Shown one piece after another: positions 57,295-64,000 of a stretch of 64,000 nt of DNA (positions are counted from its first letter, which is position 1; every line of letters starts with the position of its first letter). The position numbers were made by a program, and so were the translations under genes. Source of the DNA: Pholiota molesta (Eukaryota > Basidiomycota > Agaricomycetes > Agaricales > Strophariaceae); contig JACGCK010000016.1 of NCBI GenBank assembly GCA_014925825.1, positions 124,001 to 188,000 on the forward strand, in the 5' to 3' direction. Below the pieces are notes generated by a model. The model did no database searches, was not told the origin of the DNA, and worked only from the letters and a program-made list of their open reading frames with translations.

Positions 57295-59860
57295 TCATTC
57301 TACATCGACATTGATTATCTTGATATCCTCGTATGGTTTATCAAGTTTATTCGTCTTCACGTTTTCGATTGTATGCACAACCTCCAAACCGGATAGGACG
57401 CGACCGAAGATCGTGTGTTTTTTATCCAGCCATGGGGTAGCATTGGTTGTGATGAAAAATTGCGAGCCATTGGTACCGGGTCCAGCATTGGCCATGCTCA
57501 CGGTGTAGGGTCTGTAGATCAAAGGCAACGTCAACGCACTGGCACTGTGAACATAAATAACAGAAAATTGCGCACCGATCGTGCTTGAGATCATCTGAAA
57601 ATTCATCCTCGAACTCCTTTCCCCATATCGAGGTTCCTCCCGTACCATCGCCCAAAGGATCGCCCGTCTGGATCATAAATTTGGGAATAACACGATGGAA
57701 GATGACGCCTTCGAAGTAACCGCTTCGCGAGTGTCCCACAAAATTCTCCACAGCTTTGGGAGCTTGTTGAGGAAATAAGCGCATATGGATGTCCCCAAGA
57801 GTGGTGTGAATCGTCGCAGAATTGGCAAGCGGAGAGGGGCCTGCTCGTTGCGAGACTGTAGCAGCGGCGACATTTTGCTCCTCTCTGGTAGGTCGTTCGT
57901 TGAATACATCACGTTCGCCAGATTTATTATCCCTTAAAAAGATATTTTAGTGTAATACATGGGGCATAAAAGATTAGCGCTTACTCTGGTTCTGAGCGGG
58001 TGAAAAGATAGAATCGAGGCTTCTTATATCCTGTACAGAAAAGCGTTGGATCTCTTTGACCCTTATCGGCAAGAATTGGATTCGCAGATGCAGCCATAGC
58101 CTAGGTTGACATATGAATATTCAGTCCCCATCATATGTAATGTTCAACAAAGTATATCATACCATTGTGGTGATAGTTTTTTTGGCGGGTGCACCTTGGT
58201 ATAGGGAAACATTCAAAAACCTCACCGCTTCGTCGCGCCCTAGAAGCTTGACCACCCGATTCGTTACAATATTGACGACTGAATAAAGTGGCATCATCAA
58301 TACCATCTTATGCTCGGGAAAATCTGAAGGAAATCACACCTTTGATACCCAATAACGAAGGATATATGACAAATGCACCGCTCTCATCCCATACTGCATT
58401 ATTCCAGCGCCCTGGAACATGGCCATCGGGCCCAGGCAACTCTAATTCCCTCTCAACTGCGAGCCTACGTCCAAACTCCATGTCTTCTACACGATAAATT
58501 GCTGTTCCCGCTTGTTGCATTTCTTGGATAGCTTCTAGGGACTCGTCGTATTTCCGCGATAGTTTGCCCGAGAGGAACGAGAACACCCGAACTTGTCGAT
58601 CAGGCAAGGAGAACGTGACGAACGAGGAAGAGTCAGGGGAGAGGGATATGCAAGTTGGGGTGGATTTGCTCTAGGTGAATGGGATTATTGAATATAGACA
58701 GTTGATGATCGACAGAAAAGAACACGAAACCTTTTTGAATTCGTACAAATCCGTTTCGCTCTTGTATTTCCAGAGCTTGGGAGTATTTTTGGGCAAGCCA
58801 AAAGGCTCGGTGGGTTGCCAATATTCGACAAAGCCACCTTCGTCCGCAGAAATAACAACGTCATATCTTTCACTATACTAAAAACGAAGGAGTGAGTCCG
58901 AAGAAATGGCTTTAAACACAATCATGAACATACAGTCATGATATGCACAGGGAAACGATGTATCGAATCGATCGTTTCCAGAGGTTGGTCTCCTCCCCGT
59001 CCGTCGTACAGGCGAATCACTCCGGAGGAAGCGTCTGCCTGAGTTAAGATCAACAGAATGTAACAAAAGGAGCAGAACTGGACATACACAGCTAAAAGAC
59101 CTTGCGCCTGTCCGCGCTTATGTACCCAACAACATGAATGAGGTTTAAACCCGAGCTTTATATGTTTATCATGTCTGCATGAGGGTATAATGTATCAATA
59201 AAGGTGTCTGAGGCAAGGAAATTAGACTGAAGGAGACTTACCGAAGTTGACCACATCGAAAACCTTTGCTGTCATATCATCCGATACGGTGGCAAACAAT
59301 TGACCATCGGCACTTGCAGACACAGCTAGAATTGGGTCAAATGTGCACGGTAAACCTTGACGAATTCTATCCCATGTTCTTGCTTCTTCCAGAGTTTCAA
59401 TTGACCGTCAACGGAGGTGGTAATAAGGAAGTCTGTTCTAAACAGAATGATACAGAGGTAAGTGGTGATTACTATGAATCCAAAAATCGAGTATTGCCCT
59501 ACTTTGTCATCACACAGAAGTTCACTATGTCGCGGTGCATGAAGGATTTGTAGTATTGATTGGTATTGGGAGATGTTCCAGGTATAAACGTTCATGAGGA
59601 AGTACTGGAACACGTCCGTCAGGATGCAAATACCGTACGGAAGAGAAAGGCCTTTCTACTCACCTTTTCGTTTCTTCTTCGCTACGACAGCATCAGCGGG
59701 CAATGGCATTGGACCGACATCATCGTCGTCCGACTCTTCCTCGATGGCCATTTTCTTGGATGCGTGGTTTGCCTCGTCGGGCTCAGTGTAATCGTTGGGC
59801 CATTACGTTCTCGCTTCCCTAAACCGACGCGTCTTGTATATCTTCAGCTGACTCGGACAT
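57295..59860 (-). CDS. PPWD1: PPWD1-type cyclophilin with WD40 repeats
   Basis: This nuclear peptidyl-prolyl cis-trans isomerase associates with spliceosomes in animals. The start at 59860 gives [10 protein letters not shown], followed by a basic/acidic leader ([27 protein letters not shown]). WD40 repeats follow: [77 protein letters not shown] and [20 protein letters not shown]. The C-terminal cyclophilin domain (57880-57295) has [20 protein letters not shown], the catalytic [23 protein letters not shown] and the cyclosporin-contact Trp in [12 protein letters not shown]. It ends IKIINVDVE. Active-site residues look complete. The leader and the first WD unit need one-base corrections near 59818, 59790 and 59550. 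There are about eight introns. An ATG about 44 bp upstream is also in frame. Confidence 0.92.
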
Positions 59861-60866
59861 GGCGTTTGGAATATCGAACACAACCCGGTCAAGCTCGGCG
59901 ATCATGGTGAGCCCGTGGGAATTAGGCTTGATGAGCGATCACCAAGTTATAGAATTCAGCAGGGCTTGAATACAACTTGAATATGGCACTGAGCTGTTCT
60001 GTTCCTCAATCAAATCTCCAATTATCTTTTTGGCCAGGCGGTAAGGTGTTAAAATTATTCTTGCGGTTCATCGGTGAGAAAATGAACGGAGATTTTTCAA
60101 TAAGTACTCCATCAAAGTTTCATCAAGACATAAGGAAACGTTAGCCTGGAACCATGCACTGACGGCACCTCCGAAGCGGCCCTCAATAGCGTAGTAAGCT
60201 CATAGGGGAAAGAAGACTCTCAGAATACACCCATTCAATATTTTTGTATGTTCGGTCAGATGTACTAGTCTATGTCAGATAACGTCTACTAGTATGCCTA
60301 CTAAAATATATCTTAATCAACAAGCAAAGATGAATGAACTAAATAAACCTTTCACATCTTAACCAATGCGGGGTTTGATGTGGGTAGACAGAGTCCAGTT
60401 ATGTGACATATGTGGATATCGCTACAGCTACACGCTACCTGCGAACGAGTGAAATCTTGTTGCGAAAGACTCGGAAATATGTTGTGTTTATAGATAGTCT
60501 TCTCGATTGATAAACCAGAACATGTACCCCGAAAAATCCCGAATCGCGTACAGTCGATGGAGATAGAAAGGGGCGCTCGGATGAGTGAAATCGTATAGCC
60601 AGATGACTTCGAATGCTGGATTAAGTGGGTCATTTGACGGGCTCTGGCACGGAGATTATATTTTTATGTTGTCCGTGCTTCCATATCCTTGAAACTGCAC
60701 CTTCTGAGCCGACTTTTGACATGGGAGAGACGGTGGCGTCGCACAGTAGCCGGTTTGCTGGTTCTCCGTCATCTGGAGGAAAGTTGGAGGTCAACGTTGT
60801 CTCAAAAAGAACAAAGCACCCCGATATGTTTGATGCGTTCCAAGTAGCTAAAAGTCTTAAGGATAA
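59861..60866. other. Intergenic region
   Basis: About 1 kb separates the PPWD1 start from the 3' end of the membrane-protein gene. Open frames at 60352-60633 (-) and 60625-60918 (+) show no family motif; the latter overlaps the real gene on the other strand. The PPWD1 promoter should be here. Confidence 0.35.
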
Positions 60867-61576
60867 TCAGGCGCCCGGTGCGGTATATTTCATGTTCTCC
60901 AGACGATCAATTCCATGAATGCTTTGCTGGATAGCCTCTATGACGGTTTGGACAATGAAAATAACCGCCGGGGCGATTAACCACCAAGCAGTCGTCTGCC
61001 ATGGTTTCCCCAGGACCAGAGATAATGTTGGAGCGACAGCAGAAAGCGGATACAGAAGTTGGTAGGATAATGGGGTGAGGCTGTCAGATAGCTGGAGGCC
61101 GGTTCTGATCTCATCGGAAGTGAAAAACCTGATCTCGTAGGAATTGAAAAAAGCACGAAGTTAAGGTGAATCAAGAGCGATAGAGCGGTGAAGACAGCTG
61201 GAAGAGGTATTGAAGGGTCCAATCTGGCATTTGGGAAGATTGCTAGCAGAGGATTTTGGCTGAATGCGAATAGTTGGCTGAAGGAGAATGTGAAAACGAC
61301 GTTTGTTTCAAGTAAGACATGAAGACATACAGGACAAAGGACAATCCTACTACACATCTCAATGCTGCAGCATAGCGACGATTCACAGTCTCATTCTCCT
61401 TTCGTAATAATTCAATGAGAGCTTCCTGTTCTAAATGTGGCAGCGATTTAGATTTCCTGAAAATATACCAAATTGTGAATAGGTAGACTAACGCTGTTCA
61501 TCCAGGATGAATTTTCATCTTCCTCGCCGTCTTCGTCTGGCAGTTTGAAGGGTTTCCGCCGTCGCAGCGTATCCAT
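60867..61576 (-). CDS. Small multi-pass membrane protein, function unknown
   Basis: I propose a start at 61576 (MDTLRRRKPFKLPDEDGEED); an in-frame ATG at 61633 is possible. The acidic N-terminus is followed by ALVYLFTIWYIFRKSKSLPH and a helical charged segment (LEQEALIELLRKENETVNRR). Then come hydrophobic segments VVGLSFVLYVFMSYL, AVFTALSLLIHLNFVLFSI, SYQLLYPLSAVAPTLSLVLG and TTAWWLIAPAVIFIVQTVIE. The C-terminus is SIHGIDRLENMKYTAPGA. This makes four or five membrane spans in about 230 residues. The parts lie in different frames: one change near 61497 and one or two at 61060-61130, explained by introns or missing bases. I do not recognise a named family. It is divergent from RIO1, with 158 bp between starts. 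Confidence 0.65.
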
Positions 61577-61734
61577 TGTAGGGAGTGCGTAAGAGAGTTG
61601 GCCGTCGCTGGCCACGTTGGACAACAGAGTCACTTCAATTAGGTGATGTCATGATTACACGTGACCATGGTTTTTTTAGTCTAGATCTTTGATCTGCAGA
61701 CTGCAGCAAGCAATTGGCTATAACAACGTTAACC

Positions 61735-63847
61735 ATGGTATCGATTGCAGCACCCATAGACATTGGCCAGTTTGACGATGCCCCAGAGGGGTCACAAATC
61801 ACCACATTATACGGGAAGGCAATGCCTATATCGATACGTATACCCCTGCGAGCGATCAAACATTGGAATGGCCAGAAACATCTGAAGACGAAGACGACAG
61901 TGAGAGCGAGGAGGAATACTACGATAGAGTAGAGGATGAGGATTGGGAGAATGCCGAACGAGGTGCGTAGCATGGTATCTCGTTGTTTATGCATCCTTCC
62001 AAAATTCATTCTTAGATTTCACAAAACAGTACAATCGCCTGCGGCAACACGCCGCCGTGCGTACGGGCAATGCACAGGGAACCTCAACAGCCATTGGCCA
62101 TGCTAGTGTGGCGCCTTTGCCTGCTGTCAACATCCCGAAAACCGCCCACATTTCATCTTCGACATCAAAAGCTAGCAATTCAAAGGACCACACAAGCGAT
62201 CAGCTTGCCGCTCTTGCAAAATATAATTCACGGCTGGCGAAGATCGATACACCATATGTCATGGGTGTCGGAGTGAACAGAAAGGTCCCAGTGCGCATGC
62301 GAATATGAAGGATAAGAGTGACCGTGCTACGAACGAGCAGGTCCTTGATCCACGCACACGATTAATCTTATTCAAAATGATTGGAAGAGGCTTGATCGAC
62401 GAAGTGAATGGATGTATTAGCACAGGTAAAGAGGTGAGTTCTTTATACATCCGAGATTAGGGAAATTGCTCAACCCTCTAGGCAAATGTTTACCATGCTG
62501 TTACGCCTGCGGGCGGCATTTGGCGTTGAAGATCTACAAAACATCGATCCTCGTGTTCAAGGATCGCGACAAGTATGTGACTGGAGAATTTCGCTTTCGC
62601 CGTGGGTATAGTCGCAACCCTCGCAAGATGGTGCGCCTATGGGCAGAAAAGGAGATGCGCAATTTGAAGCGCCTGGTCGCTGCAGGTATCCGCGCACCGG
62701 ATCCCCTGGAAGTCAGAGAAAACGTCCTTGTCATGACCCTTGTGGCGATAAAGATGGCTGGTATTTATCTCGCTTTCATTGAAGGATGCAGTAGTCGAGG
62801 GTATTGATTTGAAATTTCAGGGCTTCGCCTCGCATGAAAGATGCTGCTCTACCACCGTCTGAAATAAACGCACTTTACGAGGAGCTAGTCCTCGTCGTGA
62901 GACGGATGTTCCATGTTTGCAAACTCGTTCACGCCGATCTATCCGAATACAACATCATGTACCACGAAGGCCATCTCTGGATCATCGATGTTTCGCAGAG
63001 CGTCGAGCACGACCACCCTTCCGCATTTGACTTCCTACGAAACGATATCAAGAATGTCGAGGATTTCTTTGGACGACTTGGAGTTGAGTGTCTGGGGCTG
63101 AGAAGGTGCTTCGAATTCGTAACGAAGGACAAATTGACAGAGGAAGAAGGCGTCAGCGACGCAGACGTGTTGAAGAAGCTCTTGGAGGAGAGGCTGAATG
63201 CGCAAGAGGATGAGGACGCGGGGGAAGACTCCCAAGAAGGAGAGAAATTTGATCGACCCAACGTTGAATCAAGCTCTCAGAAATCAAAAACAAGAGACGC
63301 AGCGCACGAAGACTCGGTTTTCATGAACTCTTTCATCCCACGGACGCTGAACGAAGTGTATGACCCTGAACGCGATGTTGAGAAACATCTCAGAGGAGAT
63401 GAACTCATTTACTCTGGTACGATTGGACTGCTGAACGCCTCCGATAAAAAGGGGAACCGCCGCGAAACAGAAGGACAAACCGGATGCAGTCGTCGAGTCG
63501 CAACCGAAAGTAAAATTCCAGAGAAAGGATGAAGAACTGGCAAGTGGAAATGAAAGTGCATCGGGGAGTGATGGCGAGGAAGAAATGAAGAGGATGACGA
63601 GGACGAGGCGGGATCGGGTGATGAAAAGAAGGCTTCATGGAAAAGAAGCCGAGAGGGCATCGGCACGAAGACAAAGAGCCAAGAAGGTAAATCCAGTCCA
63701 TTAATCTTATCATTCGTTTTTCATTTTATAACACCTTGTTCTATGCAGGAGCGTAAGAAGGCGGCCAAGGCTGAAGCGCAGGAGAGGCGGAAGAACAAGA
63801 TGCCAAAATCGGAAAAGAAACGAATTATCAAAAAGACAAAGAGCTGA
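61735..63847 (+). CDS. RIO1: RIO1-type atypical serine kinase/ATPase
   Basis: This cytoplasmic RIO-family enzyme is needed for late 40S ribosomal subunit maturation. The start ATG at 61735 ([15 protein letters not shown]) lies in a good context (ACCATGG). An acidic stretch ([17 protein letters not shown]) precedes the kinase domain. Kinase features are [20 protein letters not shown], the flexible ATP loop [33 protein letters not shown] and the RIO1-specific [20 protein letters not shown]. The catalytic loop is [16 protein letters not shown], the metal-binding segment [16 protein letters not shown], and FLRNDIKNV follows. The C-terminus has [16 protein letters not shown], an acidic linker and the lysine-rich end [20 protein letters not shown]. 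One-base corrections are needed near 61818, 62290, 62508 and 62730, plus one or two at 63440-63530. All catalytic residues are present, which argues for sequence error rather than a dead gene. Confidence 0.92.
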
Positions 63848-64000
63848 ATGCTGAGCATGGGGTAATCAATTATGTTTGCTATCTAGTCATACGGTACCAT
63901 TTTTTTTACTTATTTGAAGGCGAACTAAGCCCATATGCGCAAGTTTGACGAAGGCAAGTTGTATCTAAATGATTCTAAAATCTTCGCGCGCGCCACACAT

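Noticed and set aside
60625..60918. Plus-strand open frame of 97 codons
   Set aside because: Its 3' end overlaps the well-supported C-terminus of the membrane protein on the minus strand, and it carries no motif.
7305..63847. Apparent grouping of RNA-processing genes (SART3, DRS1, PPWD1, RIO1)
   Set aside because: They are tens of kilobases apart on both strands with unrelated genes between; this looks like ordinary housekeeping gene density, not a functional cluster.
1..64000. CRISPR arrays, rRNA genes, viral or intact transposon genes
   Set aside because: No regularly spaced repeats, rRNA signatures, reverse transcriptase, transposase or capsid motifs were seen on either strand.

Overview
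This window is nuclear DNA from a filamentous basidiomycete, most likely an agaricomycete mushroom or crust fungus. Genes are cut by many short GT-AG introns, mostly 44-65 bp. Both strands carry densely packed genes. The gene content includes families typical of Agaricomycetes: an F-box/LRR protein, a MATH-BTB protein, FunK1-like kinases, a DUF6533-type membrane protein and a DUF3605 protein. I see no bacterial, organellar or viral genes and no CRISPR array.

Layout. 0-6 kb: DUF3605 protein (-), a conserved protein of unknown function (+), Ran GTPase-activating protein (-), F-box protein (-). 7-14 kb: a Prp24/SART3-type U4/U6 snRNP recycling factor (+) and a MATH-BTB protein (+). 14-21 kb: a secreted rhamnogalacturonan lyase of family PL4 with a badly broken frame (-), then the Golgi stacking protein GRASP (-). 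21-26 kb: a Zn2Cys6 transcription factor (+) and the SUMO E1 subunit AOS1 (+). 26-29.6 kb is gene-poor. 29.6-40 kb: an FAD-dependent oxidoreductase split by an 878-bp intron (+) and a large PX/PH phospholipase D (+). 40-46 kb: a SAP-domain protein (+), the DEAD-box helicase DRS1 (-) and an intron-containing tRNA-Tyr(GTA) (+). 46-53 kb: a 2-oxoglutarate/Fe(II) dioxygenase with an 18-nt microexon (-), then a divergent pair of membrane proteins whose start codons lie 89 bp apart. 53-56 kb: a tandem pair of FunK1-like kinase copies (-), at least one of them decayed. 56-64 kb: a DUF4504-like protein (+), the cyclophilin-WD40 protein PPWD1 (-), a small multi-pass membrane protein (-) and the ribosome-biogenesis kinase RIO1 (+).

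Most genes are unrelated housekeeping genes: RNA splicing (SART3, PPWD1), ribosome biogenesis (DRS1, RIO1), nuclear transport (RanGAP), SUMOylation (AOS1), Golgi (GRASP) and lipid signalling (PLD). They do not form a pathway cluster. No biosynthetic core enzyme is present, so the oxidoreductase, dioxygenase and transcription factor should not be read as a metabolite cluster.

The strongest window-wide observation is that many genes whose domains are plainly conserved need a one-base frame change in mid-exon, nearly always in the sense of one missing base. These breaks occur in about a dozen genes, including essential ones such as RIO1 and PPWD1. I read this mainly as residual sequence error in a lightly polished assembly. 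Gene ends and exon joins in those genes are approximate. The PL4 gene and one FunK1 copy have enough damage that real decay is also possible.
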